A stretch of 64,000 nucleotides of DNA, from contig JAUNLF010000003.1 of NCBI GenBank assembly GCA_030532405.1, forward strand, positions 62,001 to 126,000, given 5' to 3'. Below are positions 1 to 11,674 of this stretch, piece by piece. The notes below the pieces were generated by a model. That model had not been told where the DNA came from and made no database searches. It was given only the letters and a program-made list of their open reading frames with translations. Numbering within the stretch: position 1 is the first letter of the stretch; each line of letters starts with the position of its first letter. The position numbers and the translations under genes are program-made. The DNA comes from Actinomycetaceae bacterium (GTDB lineage Bacteria > Actinomycetota > Actinomycetes > Actinomycetales > Actinomycetaceae).

Positions 1-30
1 CTTGTTGATCCTGCGAGGACGTTCTTTGCA

Positions 31-57
31 AACAAAAACCCCGACTTGCGCCGGGGA
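31..57 (-). terminator. Intrinsic terminator after tRNA-Lys
   Basis: Read on the minus strand, a GC-rich stem (CCCCG pairing with CGGGG) is followed by TTTTTGTTT. It sits just downstream of the 3' end of the minus-strand tRNA-Lys and would end that transcript. Confidence 0.75.
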
Positions 58-59
58 TT

Positions 60-135
60 TGGTGCGCCGTGAGGGAATCGAACCCCCAACCCGCTGGTTA
101 AGAGCCAGCTGCTCTGCCAATTGAGCTAACGGCGC
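60..135 (-). tRNA. tRNA-Lys (anticodon CTT)
   Basis: Minus-strand cloverleaf: the acceptor stem GCGCCGT pairs with ACGGCGC, the anticodon stem GCTGG/CCAGC holds the 7-nt loop CTCTTAA with anticodon CTT (Lys, codon AAG), and the T-loop reads GGTTCGATTCC. Discriminator A is at 63 and a genomically encoded CCA occupies 62-60. D arm and variable loop have normal size. Confidence 0.95.
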
Positions 136-255
136 GTGCAAGCAAAAACTTTACGCCGAATAAACTGAAATCGCAAAACGCTGGCATGCGCTTTACACCA
201 CACCTATACAATCAGGTCAGTAGTAGCGTGCGAGTACAACGTAAAGGAACGAACA

Positions 256-858
256 GTGAACAAAGCAGCGAAGACACCCCGCAGGCACCGCCTGGGCCCA
301 ATCAACGCGCTCGTCCTAATCATTGGCTCCGCCCTCGGACTAATCGCATCACTTGGCCTACTACAAACCGAACTAGACCACCTAAAAGACCCACTCGCAG
401 CACTGGACTGTGACCTCAACGTACTGATCGGCTGCGGATCATCACTCATGTCGCCGCAAGCCCACCTGGTGGGCCTGCCAAACTCCGCGATAGGTGTGGC
501 CGCATTCAGTGCGACCCTAACCCTCGGAATCCTCATGCTCCTACGCGTAGAAATGCCACCCATCGTCGGTGTACTAGCCGGCGTCGGAGCACTGGGCGGA
601 CTCGCGTTCGTAGGCTACTTCCTATACCTGTCAGCGTCCGCTTTCCACTCGCTGTGCCCCTACTGCCTGGCAGTGTGGTCAGCAACCCTCATACTCGCCA
701 GCGTCCTAATCCCATTCGCGCTAGCAAGCATGCCGGCATCCAAAGACTTCGGAAAATCCATGCAACGCCACACTTGGGCCGGCATGATCTCGCTACACCT
801 GCTGGTCGTCATCATCATCCTATTCGCCATGAGCGACCAGATCGGAACCCTGTTCTAA
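256..858 (+). CDS. Vitamin K epoxide reductase (VKOR)-family membrane protein
   Basis: A 200-aa integral membrane protein of the bacterial VKOR family, which reoxidises a periplasmic-type thioredoxin/DsbA partner and passes electrons to quinone, so supporting disulfide formation in exported proteins. All four expected cysteines are visible: the loop pair Cys52 and Cys60 and the quinone-side CPYC at 134-137. About five hydrophobic segments are present (roughly 17-38, 77-97, 103-126, 136-160, 173-193). The GTG start at 256 has an AAAGGA Shine-Dalgarno at 243-248. No thioredoxin-fold partner lies next to it in the window. Likely clients include the exported pilus and surface proteins encoded further on, whose domains contain paired cysteines; that link is inference. 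Confidence 0.88.
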   Translation: MNKAAKTPRRHRLGPINALVLIIGSALGLIASLGLLQTELDHLKDPLAALDCDLNVLIGCGSSLMSPQAHLVGLPNSAIGVAAFSATLTLGILMLLRVEMPPIVGVLAGVGALGGLAFVGYFLYLSASAFHSLCPYCLAVWSATLILASVLIPFALASMPASKDFGKSMQRHTWAGMISLHLLVVIIILFAMSDQIGTLF

Positions 859-868
859 AACGCCTACG

Positions 869-1312
869 CTAGTTCAACTCTGCCGAATCAATCGAGGGCG
901 GAACATTCGCCCCCAGCCCCTGATTCTCCAGTTCGCCGCGCAATGCCTGCATAGTCGACTCCAAAGCGTCCCCGTCAGCTTCGCGCGCATTACCAAGCGC
1001 CAAATCGGCCTCCAAACGTAGCGGAATCACATGCAAATGCGTGTGAGGAACCTCGAAACCCGCAATCGTCAAACCGATGCGCTCACAGTCAAAGACCTCC
1101 AGCTGAGCTTTACCGATGCGCTGCGCGACCTTAAACAAATGCGCCGCATCATCAGCGGACAAATCCGTCCAAGCCGGGGCCGGTTCACGGGGGACTACGA
1201 GGACGTGGCCCGGACGCACCGGTTCAATAGTTGCAAACACCACGCACTTATCATCTGCGTACACGAAACGGCCCGGAATCTCACCGGCAATAATCATCTC
1301 AAAAACAGTCAT
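869..1312 (-). CDS. HIT (histidine triad) family nucleotide hydrolase
   Basis: A 147-aa HIT-family protein; these cytosolic enzymes hydrolyse nucleoside phosphoramidates or adenylylated substrates. The C-terminal half carries the triad as HTHLHVIP, and the N-terminal half has the typical GEIPGRFVYADD and RPGHVLVVPRE segments. I chose the ATG at 1312 because homology begins at MTVFEMI; upstream extension adds 21 residues of low-quality sequence. No clear Shine-Dalgarno is present; CACAAT lies 6 nt ahead of the ATG and could be a weak -10 for a leaderless message. It converges with the VKOR gene, with 10 nt between stops. Confidence 0.9.
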   Translation of the reverse strand: MTVFEMIIAGEIPGRFVYADDKCVVFATIEPVRPGHVLVVPREPAPAWTDLSADDAAHLFKVAQRIGKAQLEVFDCERIGLTIAGFEVPHTHLHVIPLRLEADLALGNAREADGDALESTMQALRGELENQGLGANVPPSIDSAELN

Positions 1313-1510
1313 AACCCCATTGTGCCCGCCACGGCCACAAGATGTGCGGTGAGCGCAAAAATGCGGCCCACCCAAACACCGGGCGCGCCAAGCTTCTAGG
1401 AGTCAAGCCAAAGGCGCCCTCGTGAAATATCTACCAATGGACCGATGCGCTAAACTGCACCGATTTGCGGTAGTGTGACTACCGGATTTTGTACACGAAT
1501 AGAGGTCAAG

Positions 1511-4405
<2,895 letters not shown>

Positions 4406-4470
4406 GTATTTGCGCGCGGTATCGTTTAACTAGCCGAAGAGGGATAACCCGCGTCAACCAGGGAGGACCC

Positions 4471-5487
4471 GTGGCAGAAAAAATCGAATACCACAGCATT
4501 TCGAACAAGGGATCTACCGCGACAATCAGCCTAAAAGGCGGGGTTGTCACGTCGTGGACCGTGCCGTCAGGGGAGGTCGCCTTCGACGTCATCGACGGGT
4601 ACGCCACCGACGAAGAAGTAACGGAGGGCAACGGCGCTAGGAGCGCGATCCTAGCCCCGTGGTCTAACCGCATCCGCGACTCGCGGTACCAGTGGAACGG
4701 AGTGTCATACGACCTCGGACCAGATGAAGACGGAGTCCGCGACGGACTTCACGGCCTGTTTGTTGGACGCGATTTTCAACTAATTGAGGCCGGACCTAAC
4801 TGGGCGCTTTTACAATCCGAGGTCGGCGCTGACGAGCTTGGGGAAAGCTACGAGGAAGGCAAACTCGCGTACCCGGCTGCTTTGAAGGTCACGGTGCGCT
4901 ACCAGTTGGACTTCTTGCAACAGCGCTGGCAACTCGGGATTCGCGTGAACGTGCAGAACTTGGGATCCGAGGTGGCACCGATCGCGCTGGGTTGGCATCC
5001 CTACATTCGCTACGACGGGCCGCGCGCGCAGTCCTCGATCACTATGCGCGCCCGCACGCAGGTTCGCATCGATGAGGGCAAGATCCCGCTGGACGGCCCG
5101 GAAGCGTTCGAACCGGCCGAAGGCTGGGACGAAGAAAGCGGCGTCCTCACGCTGTCAGCCCCGCAAGACCTCGACCGCGCGTACACCGACCTCACCACGA
5201 CCACGGGCGTGGAAGCGACCTCGTCGGCCTTCTTAAATCACGCCAGTGGCGCAACTACCGAAGTTCGAGCGTCCGTGGCGGGGTCAGGCAAACGCGGCTC
5301 CGGCGTCTTCCACGTGTTCACCGGCGAAGGCCTAGCCCACCGCGTGCGCGAATCCGTTGCCATCGAGTTCTGCCGGTTCATGCCGAACATCATGAACCGG
5401 CCCGAATTCGCCCAAGAAATCAGTGTGGAACCAAACAAGTCGCGCACTATGGACGTGTACTTGATCCACACGCCCCCTCAAAAATGA
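4471..5487 (+). CDS. Aldose 1-epimerase family protein
   Basis: A 338-aa galactose mutarotase-fold protein expected to interconvert alpha and beta anomers of hexoses, or of a hexose phosphate. Family marks are the PWSNRIRD segment (63-70), His94 in RDGLHGLFVGR, His176 in LGWHPYIRY and a C-terminal acidic residue in VAIEFCRFMP. The GTG start at 4471 follows AGGGAGGACCC. Its last 41 nt overlap the 3' end of the convergent GH13 gene, so the two sugar genes share their termini on opposite strands. The substrate cannot be fixed from sequence. Confidence 0.88.
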   Translation: MAEKIEYHSISNKGSTATISLKGGVVTSWTVPSGEVAFDVIDGYATDEEVTEGNGARSAILAPWSNRIRDSRYQWNGVSYDLGPDEDGVRDGLHGLFVGRDFQLIEAGPNWALLQSEVGADELGESYEEGKLAYPAALKVTVRYQLDFLQQRWQLGIRVNVQNLGSEVAPIALGWHPYIRYDGPRAQSSITMRARTQVRIDEGKIPLDGPEAFEPAEGWDEESGVLTLSAPQDLDRAYTDLTTTTGVEATSSAFLNHASGATTEVRASVAGSGKRGSGVFHVFTGEGLAHRVRESVAIEFCRFMPNIMNRPEFAQEISVEPNKSRTMDVYLIHTPPQK

Positions 5488-6871
5488 CGTAAGCGTGGGG
5501 CCGCAAAGCTCCATCGTCAAACTGCCCCGCGATCGGTTCGCCTACCCCGGCGAACACCTCATGGTCGCGGGGCAGCGCATTATCACTAGCATTCAAAACC
5601 ACCGTGATCGCCTGCGCGGGCTCAGCCGCAGCACCGGTGGGTGAATCCGCGGTACTGTCCGCAGGTGTGTGAGTCGCGCTGTCGGCCGGCGTCGCCGGGT
5701 TGAACGACACGTAGCGCATGACTTCGTTCTCTAGCTGCACAACCTTGGTTTGTGCGTGCCACAGCCAGGGATGCTCGCGCCGTAAAGCCGCCAGGGACGC
5801 GTACCAGTGGAAGAAGCGCCCCGCTCGCGGGCTATCCAGCTGGCCTGCGGGGGAGTCGGGCAGCGGCTGGCGTATCGCATCATCGCCGCCCAGACGTTCT
5901 TCTTTAACCCCCGTGAAGCCAAGCTCGTCACCGTAGTAAATCGAGGGCACCCCGCCCGTAGTCATCAAAATAGCAACGGCGAGTCCAACATCGCCCTCAT
6001 TATCGAGCATTGATGCGATACGGGTGACGTCATGATTTCCAATGAAGGTCTGCGGTAGGAACTGGGATAGGAAATCGTTGTGCCGGCCAAGCGTCCAATC
6101 TAGTTCAAAGAAGTTACGGTCATTTAGTGCCGACCACGTGGCTTTCCACAACTCGTACTGCGTGAGTGAATCCCACCCCGACGTGCTTAGCAGTTGCGGG
6201 TAGTCGCCGTGGATGACCTCCGCGACAATCCACGCGTTCGGGTAGTCGGCGCGTACTGCGGGCAGGATTTCTTGCCACACGCTTGGATCCATCGAATACG
6301 CGGCGTCCAGCCGCCAACCATCCGCACCTTGGCCTAGCCAAAACTGCATGACGTGGGCAATCATCTCGCGAACCTTCGGGTTCTTGTGGTTCAAGGTCGC
6401 AAGGCCCGTGTGGCCTTCGAAAGCGTGATAGTGAGGGAGCTTTCCGGCCTGCCAGCCCTCCCAGTTTGGTAGCAGGTAGTCGGCGTACTTCGAATCGGGG
6501 CCTTCCTTCAAAGACTGCAGCATCTCGTGGTTGGAACCCACGTGGTTGAACACGCCATCCAAAATGACCTTTATGCCGCGCTCATGGGCCGCACTCACAA
6601 GGTTCTTAAAGTCGTCCATATCGCCCAGGCGCGGGTCGATCCGGTAGTAGTCGATCGTGTCGTAGCCGTGCGAATACGAGTGAAAAATGGGCCCCAAAGA
6701 CACCGCATTTGCTCCCAGGCGGATCGCGTGGTCAAGCCAGGGGATCAGGTCCGAAAGGGTGCGTGCGGGCGCGTGATCGGCCCCGTCGACCTCCGGATTC
6801 GTTGCCGGTGCGCCGAGTGCTCCCAGCGGGAAAACTTGCCACAAAATCGCGCTATCTTCAAAGTTTGCCAT
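5447..6871 (-). CDS. GH13 alpha-amylase-family glycoside hydrolase
   Basis: A 474-aa intracellular (no signal peptide) alpha-glucan-active enzyme. The four GH13 regions are visible: DGVFNH at 105-110, GWRLDAAY with nucleophile Asp189, VAEVIHG with acid/base Glu218, and GNHDVTR with Asp281. The chain is short for an amylase and resembles small cytoplasmic maltodextrin- or trehalose-type hydrolases; exact specificity is unclear. Residues of about 395-425 form a low-complexity Ala/Thr/Asp/Pro linker inside the C-terminal beta domain, which is unusual there. The last residues (GACGSSTRP) are encoded opposite the end of the epimerase gene. Start ATG 6871 has no good Shine-Dalgarno. Confidence 0.88.
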   Translation of the reverse strand: MANFEDSAILWQVFPLGALGAPATNPEVDGADHAPARTLSDLIPWLDHAIRLGANAVSLGPIFHSYSHGYDTIDYYRIDPRLGDMDDFKNLVSAAHERGIKVILDGVFNHVGSNHEMLQSLKEGPDSKYADYLLPNWEGWQAGKLPHYHAFEGHTGLATLNHKNPKVREMIAHVMQFWLGQGADGWRLDAAYSMDPSVWQEILPAVRADYPNAWIVAEVIHGDYPQLLSTSGWDSLTQYELWKATWSALNDRNFFELDWTLGRHNDFLSQFLPQTFIGNHDVTRIASMLDNEGDVGLAVAILMTTGGVPSIYYGDELGFTGVKEERLGGDDAIRQPLPDSPAGQLDSPRAGRFFHWYASLAALRREHPWLWHAQTKVVQLENEVMRYVSFNPATPADSATHTPADSTADSPTGAAAEPAQAITVVLNASDNALPRDHEVFAGVGEPIAGQFDDGALRPHAYVIFEGACGSSTRP

Positions 6872-7053
6872 GGTTTAATCATCTCATTTACTGCCTTTTT
6901 CACAGGCTTTTGACCCTTGCGACCCGAATGTGAACAAACTTGCCGAGCGGCGCACTTGGCCGATTCGAACCGTGCAATGCGGCGGCCTGCAGGCCTGCCG
7001 TGCGCCCCTGTCGATCATTTGAACCGCGTGGTAACTACTGGTAGTAATGAGGG

Positions 7054-7863
7054 ATGCCCGAAGGTCACGTACTACACCGCCTTGCCCGCCGCTTCGATGC
7101 CGAGTTCAAAGGCCAGCCCCTTCAAGTGTCATCACCGCAAGGCCGCTTCGCCGAATCCGCCGCGATCCTGGACGGCAACGAAATCATTGACGCGCGCGCT
7201 CACGGAAAACACCTGTTCCTTGAGTTCACGGGCGGCCGCTTCATCCACATCCACCTTGGGCTGTACGGCAAGTGGAGATTTTCCACCCTCGCAGGCAGCG
7301 AGGTTCCCGCCCCGATCGGTCAGGTCCGTTTGCGCATCGTTTCAGATTCTCAGGTCGCCGACCTTTCCGGGCCCAGCCGTTGTGTTTTGATTTCCGAGGA
7401 CGAGGTTGGCCATGTTATCGCCCGCCTCGGCCCCGACCCGCTTGATCCGAATGAGGGTGACCGCAAGGCGTTCGTCACGGAGGTTAGAAAGCGCCGGCGA
7501 GCTATCGGCGAGCTTGTCATGGACCAATCGGTCATCGCCGGTCCGGGTAATATCTACCGCGCGGAGTCCCTGTTTCGCGTGGGTATCTCACCGTTCCGCA
7601 AAGGCGCAAACACGTCCGCCACGCGCCTGGGACAGCTGTGGGACGACCTCGTAATATTAATGGAGGACGGCGTTCAAACCGGCATAATCACAACGATCGA
7701 CCCCGAGGACGCACCCGCCGAACCCATCGAAGGGGACGCTGAAGCGTCGCGCTTCTACGTTTATCACCGCACGGGGCGCCCCTGCATTAACTGCGGCACA
7801 CCCGTGTCAGAGCAACTGGTTGCGGGCAGGCGCCTGTTCTGGTGTAGCCACTGCCAACGCTAG
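7054..7863 (+). CDS. nei: Fpg/Nei family DNA glycosylase (Nei-like)
   Basis: A 269-aa base-excision repair glycosylase/AP lyase. The mature N-terminus PEGH supplies the catalytic Pro and Glu; PEGH rather than PELP points to the Nei (endonuclease VIII) branch that removes oxidised pyrimidines, like actinobacterial Nei homologues. The helix-two-turn-helix region contains the GPGNIYRAE segment, and a C-terminal zinc finger is formed by CINC and CSHC. The ATG is preceded by TAGTAATGAGGG, leaving only a very short gap to any Shine-Dalgarno, so a leaderless start is possible. It stands alone and is followed by the convergent GNAT gene. Confidence 0.92.
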   Translation: MPEGHVLHRLARRFDAEFKGQPLQVSSPQGRFAESAAILDGNEIIDARAHGKHLFLEFTGGRFIHIHLGLYGKWRFSTLAGSEVPAPIGQVRLRIVSDSQVADLSGPSRCVLISEDEVGHVIARLGPDPLDPNEGDRKAFVTEVRKRRRAIGELVMDQSVIAGPGNIYRAESLFRVGISPFRKGANTSATRLGQLWDDLVILMEDGVQTGIITTIDPEDAPAEPIEGDAEASRFYVYHRTGRPCINCGTPVSEQLVAGRRLFWCSHCQR

Positions 7864-7920
7864 TAGCTACCGCCCCGCGATGTGCAGGGCACGCTCGCGG
7901 GTTCCAGCGCCGCGCGGGTA

Positions 7921-8415
7921 CTACTTGACCTCGGAGAACCCCAGGTAGTCGTACAGGCGAGCGGCGGCTTGCGCCTGATGCAGGTCGACACGCAAACCAA
8001 TATCCTCGTAGCCGTCCTCACCGACGCGGGTAGCGGCTTCGCCAATCAAAGCAGTTGCGATGCCACGTCCTCGGAAATCGGGATGGACCATCAAATCCAC
8101 GATGTAGGGGCGTTCGTCGTCGTCTTCCCACGGCGTGCCGATGGTGACGAAAATGGCGCCTACCAGTTCGCCTTCCACCCACGCGCCAACGTAACTGTTG
8201 TCTAGGGGACGTCCGAATTCGCCCGCAAATGCCATGCGCATTTGGTCGACGGCTTCGTAGAGGTCCTCCGCGGTTTCCGGCGAATCGTAAGCAGCAACCG
8301 CTAGGGCTGCGAGTGCCGGAATGTCGTAGCGGGTCAGTGTCGCTAGCTCAATTCCGGCCGGTCTTTCAAGGCCCGAAAGGGCCTCCAACTGGGCATTAAG
8401 TGTGAGCTGTGACAT
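7921..8415 (-). CDS. GNAT-family N-acetyltransferase
   Basis: A 164-aa acetyl-CoA-dependent acyltransferase. Motif A (VHPDFRGRGIATALI, about residues 110-125) binds the pyrophosphate of acetyl-CoA, and the C-terminal YDYLGF segment is the usual motif B end. The first 25 residues are not conserved-looking. The substrate is unknown. No Shine-Dalgarno precedes the ATG; instead a TAGGCT box ends 6 nt before it, so translation from a leaderless mRNA is likely. It is separated from cysE by a strong terminator. Confidence 0.85.
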   Translation of the reverse strand: MSQLTLNAQLEALSGLERPAGIELATLTRYDIPALAALAVAAYDSPETAEDLYEAVDQMRMAFAGEFGRPLDNSYVGAWVEGELVGAIFVTIGTPWEDDDERPYIVDLMVHPDFRGRGIATALIGEAATRVGEDGYEDIGLRVDLHQAQAAARLYDYLGFSEVK

Positions 8416-8421
8416 ATATAT

Positions 8422-8427
8422 AGCCTA
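8422..8427 (-). promoter_or_regulatory. -10 box for leaderless GNAT mRNA
   Basis: TAGGCT on the minus strand, 6 nt before the ATG at 8415, with no ribosome site between; it fits the TANNNT actinobacterial -10. Confidence 0.5.
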
Positions 8428-8469
8428 GTCCCCGCGGCCTTATAACGGTAGCGAAACGCCCTTTAAACG

Positions 8470-8507
8470 ACGAACGCCCACCGGTTCTTGATTCGGTGAG
8501 CGTTCGT
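8470..8507 (-). terminator. Terminator after cysK-cysE
   Basis: A 14-bp stem with one mismatch (8470-8483 with 8494-8507) and a 10-nt loop lies 38 nt after the cysE stop on the minus strand and is followed by TTTAAAG. Its AACGCTCACCGAAT core recurs in the terminator at 34481. Confidence 0.7.
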
Positions 8508-8544
8508 GCGTATCCAGTTTTGTATTCGAAAATGACTTTGCGGG

Positions 8545-9126
8545 TCAGATATGTAGCGTCGGATCGACAATGAGGTCGGCTTTGCGCGACTTTTGGCAGA
8601 TCGGCTGGTTGTGCGCGGGGATGCCGATGGCGACGTTCTCGTCGGGAACCTCACGGACAACTACGGCGTTGGCGCCAACCTTGGAGTTGTTGCCAATCTT
8701 GATGGGGCCGAGGATTTTCGCACCCGCACCGATCATGACGTTCGAGCCGATCGTGGGGTGACGCTTGCCCTTGACCATTGCGACGCCGCCGAGGGTGACG
8801 CCGTGGAAGATTACGACGTCTTCGCCAACGCTCGTCGTCTCGCCAATCACCACGCCCGTGCCGTGGTCGATGAAGATTCGTCGACCAATGCGGGCCGCGG
8901 GGTGAATGTCGATACCGGTGAACGACCTCGCGATTGAAGATAGTACGCGGGCGGGTGTGCGCGCCCCGGCGCCCCACATAGCGTGTGCGATCCGGTGGGT
9001 CCAGATTGCGTGAACGCCCGGGTAGGCAAGGGCGACCTCGAGGTTAGACCTAGCGGCGGGGTCGCGTTGACGCGCGGTTTGCAGGTCTTCCTTAATCAGC
9101 TTGCTAAGCGGGATTCTGCGTGCCAT
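8545..9126 (-). CDS. cysE: Serine O-acetyltransferase
   Basis: A 193-aa CysE that makes O-acetylserine from serine and acetyl-CoA, the substrate for the neighbouring cysteine synthase. A short N-terminal helical domain with an [12 protein letters not shown] segment is followed by left-handed beta-helix hexapeptide repeats ([25 protein letters not shown]). The chain is of the short type that lacks the long E. coli N-terminal region. It lies 8 nt after cysK in the same orientation, so the two are surely co-transcribed; cysK comes first. Confidence 0.95.
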   Translation of the reverse strand: MARRIPLSKLIKEDLQTARQRDPAARSNLEVALAYPGVHAIWTHRIAHAMWGAGARTPARVLSSIARSFTGIDIHPAARIGRRIFIDHGTGVVIGETTSVGEDVVIFHGVTLGGVAMVKGKRHPTIGSNVMIGAGAKILGPIKIGNNSKVGANAVVVREVPDENVAIGIPAHNQPICQKSRKADLIVDPTLHI

Positions 9127-9134
9127 TTTTCGCC

Positions 9135-10067
9135 TTACTCACCTAACTCGGCCCAAAGGGGAGTGGACAGGTAGCGCTCACCCGTGTCGGGGAGCAGGGT
9201 GACGATTGTCTTGCCAGCAAACTCGGCGCGCTTGGCCAGCTGGATTGCGGCCCACAGGTTTGCACCCGCGGAAATGCCAACCAGGAGGCCTTCCTGGCGC
9301 GCCGCCCTCCGAGCGGTTTCTAGAGCGCAGCTGGTGGCAACCGGCATGACTTCGTCGATTACATCCGCATCGTAGTTGTCGGGCACGAAGTTCGCGCCAA
9401 TACCTTGAATGCCGTGCGGGCCGGCGTGCCCCTCGGTGATAAGCGGTGATTCCTTGGGTTCTACCGCAACCGTGTAAACGTTCGGGTTGCACTGTTTCAG
9501 TGCGCGAGCCACGCCCGATACGGTTCCGCCAGTGCCCACACCGGCTACAAACACGTCGACGTTTCCGTCGGTGTCTTCCCAAATCTCAGGGCCGGTGGTC
9601 TGTTCGTGCTTTTCAATGTTTGCAGGGTTAGAGAACTGTGAGGCCAAGATGGAGCCAGGACGTTCACTGACGATCTTGTTGGCGGCATCGACCGCGCCCT
9701 TAACGCCCTGGGCCGGATCGGTTAGCACTAGTTCGGCCCCGAGGGCGCGAAGTAGCTTCTTGCGTTCTTCGCTCATTGACGACGGCATTGTGATTACTAC
9801 TTTGTAACCGCGAGCAGCGCCAACCAGGGCGAGTCCGATTCCAGTGTTACCGGATGTGGCTTCGACGATCGTGCCTTCTGGTTTAAGCTCACCGGAGGCT
9901 TCCGCAGCGTCGATGATTGCTAGGCCAATGCGGTCCTTAACTGAAGATCCGGGGTTAAAGTATTCAAGTTTTGCGAGGACGGTAGCTCCGCCCTGCGATA
10001 GACGATTGATGCGCACAAGCGGAGTGTGGCCTACTGTTTCAGTGACATCGTGGGCAATGTTTGCCAT
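9135..10067 (-). CDS. cysK: Cysteine synthase (O-acetylserine sulfhydrylase)
   Basis: A 310-aa PLP-dependent beta-replacement enzyme that combines O-acetylserine with sulfide to give cysteine. The PLP lysine is Lys44 in [15 protein letters not shown] binds the substrate carboxylate, and GTGGT binds the PLP phosphate. It has a strong TAAGGAG ribosome site about 10 nt before the ATG and is followed by cysE after 8 nt. A 7-bp inverted repeat (GTAGGGT/ACCCTAC near 10134-10162) lies in its upstream region; I do not recognise a known riboswitch there. Confidence 0.96.
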   Translation of the reverse strand: MANIAHDVTETVGHTPLVRINRLSQGGATVLAKLEYFNPGSSVKDRIGLAIIDAAEASGELKPEGTIVEATSGNTGIGLALVGAARGYKVVITMPSSMSEERKKLLRALGAELVLTDPAQGVKGAVDAANKIVSERPGSILASQFSNPANIEKHEQTTGPEIWEDTDGNVDVFVAGVGTGGTVSGVARALKQCNPNVYTVAVEPKESPLITEGHAGPHGIQGIGANFVPDNYDADVIDEVMPVATSCALETARRAARQEGLLVGISAGANLWAAIQLAKRAEFAGKTIVTLLPDTGERYLSTPLWAELGE

Positions 10068-10243
10068 TGAAAATTATGCTCCTTAGACGATTTTGTTCCT
10101 GTGGATTGAAAACAGGGTGCATGCGCCAGCCGTAGGGTCCGGGAAAGGCAGGCACCCTACTTACATTCGCCGGCGTAAACGGAGCGAAAACCTACAGGAG
10201 CTACATAAAAGTGAATCATCGTCACATCCTGATCTTAGTGCGC

Positions 10244-10882
10244 CTAACGCGCCTCGTCGACCTCTATGGAGGTCGGTGAGATTTCGCGCGGGCTCACTTC
10301 CCCCGCGGAAAGTTCAGCCACAAGGTGATTGAACTGCTCGGCGCGCTGTGGATCCACCGCGCAAGTCAGGGTGGCGACCTGGCCGTATTGGACGTCTGTG
10401 ATGGTGAAGCCACGCCCTCGTAAATCGGATTCGATACGACCCGCATATGCGTGCGGAACGTCCAGTTCGAAGCGCAAAACCGGCTGAATTTGAACAATTT
10501 GTGCGAGGTGGAGCGCTTCGGAGACGGAGGATGAGTAGGCGCGAATGAGGCCGCCCGCGCCGAGCAGGGTACCTCCGAAGTAGCGGGTGACAACAGCCGT
10601 CACGTTGACCAGGTTTTCGCGAAGGAACACGTCGAGCATCGGGGCACCCGCGGTTCCCGAGGGCTCACCGTCGTCGTTGGAGTGTCCAATCTCATTGAGG
10701 CCGTCAGGCTTGACCACGAATGCGGAACAGTTATGAGTCGCGTCGGGGAACTCCTCGCGGATCTGTTCAATGAACAATCGCGCATCATCCTCGGTCGGCG
10801 TGTGCGCAAGAGTGGTTATGAACCTGGAACGCTGGATTTCCAACTCGTTCCTAACCCACGTGCCCGTCTTTACGCTACGCAT
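10244..10882 (-). CDS. YigZ/IMPACT family protein
   Basis: A 212-aa member of the YigZ (UPF0029/IMPACT) family, proteins proposed to act in translation control; the biochemical role is unsettled. The N-terminal domain has the SRFITTLAH and HNCSAFVV segments, GHSNDDGEPSGTAGAPML is the family signature, and VTRYFGGTLLGAGGLIRAY completes the conserved core; the C-terminal domain follows. I start it at ATG 10882 because GAGGTGA lies at proper distance; starting at 10909 adds nine residues without a ribosome site. Confidence 0.9.
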   Translation of the reverse strand: MRSVKTGTWVRNELEIQRSRFITTLAHTPTEDDARLFIEQIREEFPDATHNCSAFVVKPDGLNEIGHSNDDGEPSGTAGAPMLDVFLRENLVNVTAVVTRYFGGTLLGAGGLIRAYSSSVSEALHLAQIVQIQPVLRFELDVPHAYAGRIESDLRGRGFTITDVQYGQVATLTCAVDPQRAEQFNHLVAELSAGEVSPREISPTSIEVDEAR

Positions 10883-11127
10883 TCGATCACCTCGCACACA
10901 TTGTCCCACTAATTTTGAAGCACGTGGGATGCGTGATGTGACGCATTCGTCGGTCTAATAGCGGGTAGGGCTTTGGAGCGCGGGGGCGCTTTTGCTAAGC
11001 TAGGACAGTTGCCAGCACGCCCTATCACGTGAATCACACTGTTCATAGTGGTGTCTTGGGTGCGCAACGTGGCAAAGTGTACTTTGGTAAGTGAACGAAT
11101 CTTTAGATGTGAAGGAGCGGCAGGGCT

Positions 11128-11298
11128 ATGGCAGTTCCCAAGCGCAAGATGTCCCGGTCGAACACTCGCACTCGCCGGTCGACGTGGAAGGCTGAACTCC
11201 CCGAGCTTCAGACTATCCGTGTGCAGGGCCGCGAAATCCGAGTGCCTCGTCGCCTAGTTAAGGCGTACAAGTCCGGTGCGATCCAGATCGAGGACTAG
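11128..11298 (+). CDS. rpmF: 50S ribosomal protein L32
   Basis: A 56-aa ribosomal protein beginning [18 protein letters not shown] with Trp20-Lys21-Ala22, as in actinobacterial L32. It contains no cysteine, so it is the zinc-independent form. A GAAGGAG site at 11111-11117 precedes the ATG. In many bacteria rpmF follows yceD and precedes fatty-acid genes; here it stands alone, with its own promoter region before it and a clear terminator behind. Confidence 0.95.
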   Translation: MAVPKRKMSRSNTRTRRSTWKAELPELQTIRVQGREIRVPRRLVKAYKSGAIQIED

Positions 11299-11339
11299 TC
11301 GCAAAAACTATCAGCCACCGTTTGGTGAGCTAAGAAAAT

Positions 11340-11373
11340 GAGCCTGACATTTCGTCAGGCTCGTTTTGTTTTC
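11340..11373 (+). terminator. Terminator after rpmF
   Basis: A perfect 9-bp stem (GAGCCTGAC with GTCAGGCTC), loop ATTTC, followed by GTTTTGTTTTC. Confidence 0.9.
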
Positions 11374-11398
11374 TGCCCTATTTTGTTTCCTAGCGTTG

Positions 11399-11471
11399 CA
11401 CCCCCGACAGGATTCGAACCTGCGACCAATTGCTTAGAAGGCAACTGCTCTATCCACTGAGCTACGGAGGC
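11399..11471 (-). tRNA. tRNA-Arg (anticodon TCT)
   Basis: Minus-strand cloverleaf: acceptor GCCTCCG pairs with CGGGGGT through two G-U pairs, the anticodon loop CTTCTAA gives TCT (Arg, codon AGA), and the T-loop is GGTTCGAATCC. CCA is not encoded; the discriminator is G. Confidence 0.95.
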
Positions 11472-11573
11472 ATACACAACCACGAACCACCCGGATCACA
11501 AGGAGGCCGCGATTGCGCTCATCCATTCTAAGAGGGCGCGGCGCTCGAGCCAAATAGAACAGCTCCAGACCCC

Positions 11574-11650
11574 GTCACCGCCAACTGGGCACAGCGCTGA
11601 ATGCTTGGCTGGGTCACCGCTAACCGGGCACAGCGCTGAATGCTTGGCCG
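11574..11650. repeat. Two-copy 39-bp tandem repeat
   Basis: GTCACCGCCAACTGGGCACA at 11574 is repeated at 11613 with two changes, and both copies continue with GCGCTGAATGCTTGGC; the period is 39 bp. It lies between tRNA-Arg and the 3' end of ilvA. I see no ORF in it and no further copies in the window. Confidence 0.85.
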
Positions 11651-11674
11651 CGTGCCAGCACGCCCTCGTAGAAA

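Noticed and set aside
1475-1510. Upstream GTG start for leuS
   Set aside because: No Shine-Dalgarno, added residues not family-like, while ATG 1511 has GAGGTCAAG before it.
11574-11650. CRISPR array
   Set aside because: Only two directly abutting units with no spacers and no cas genes.
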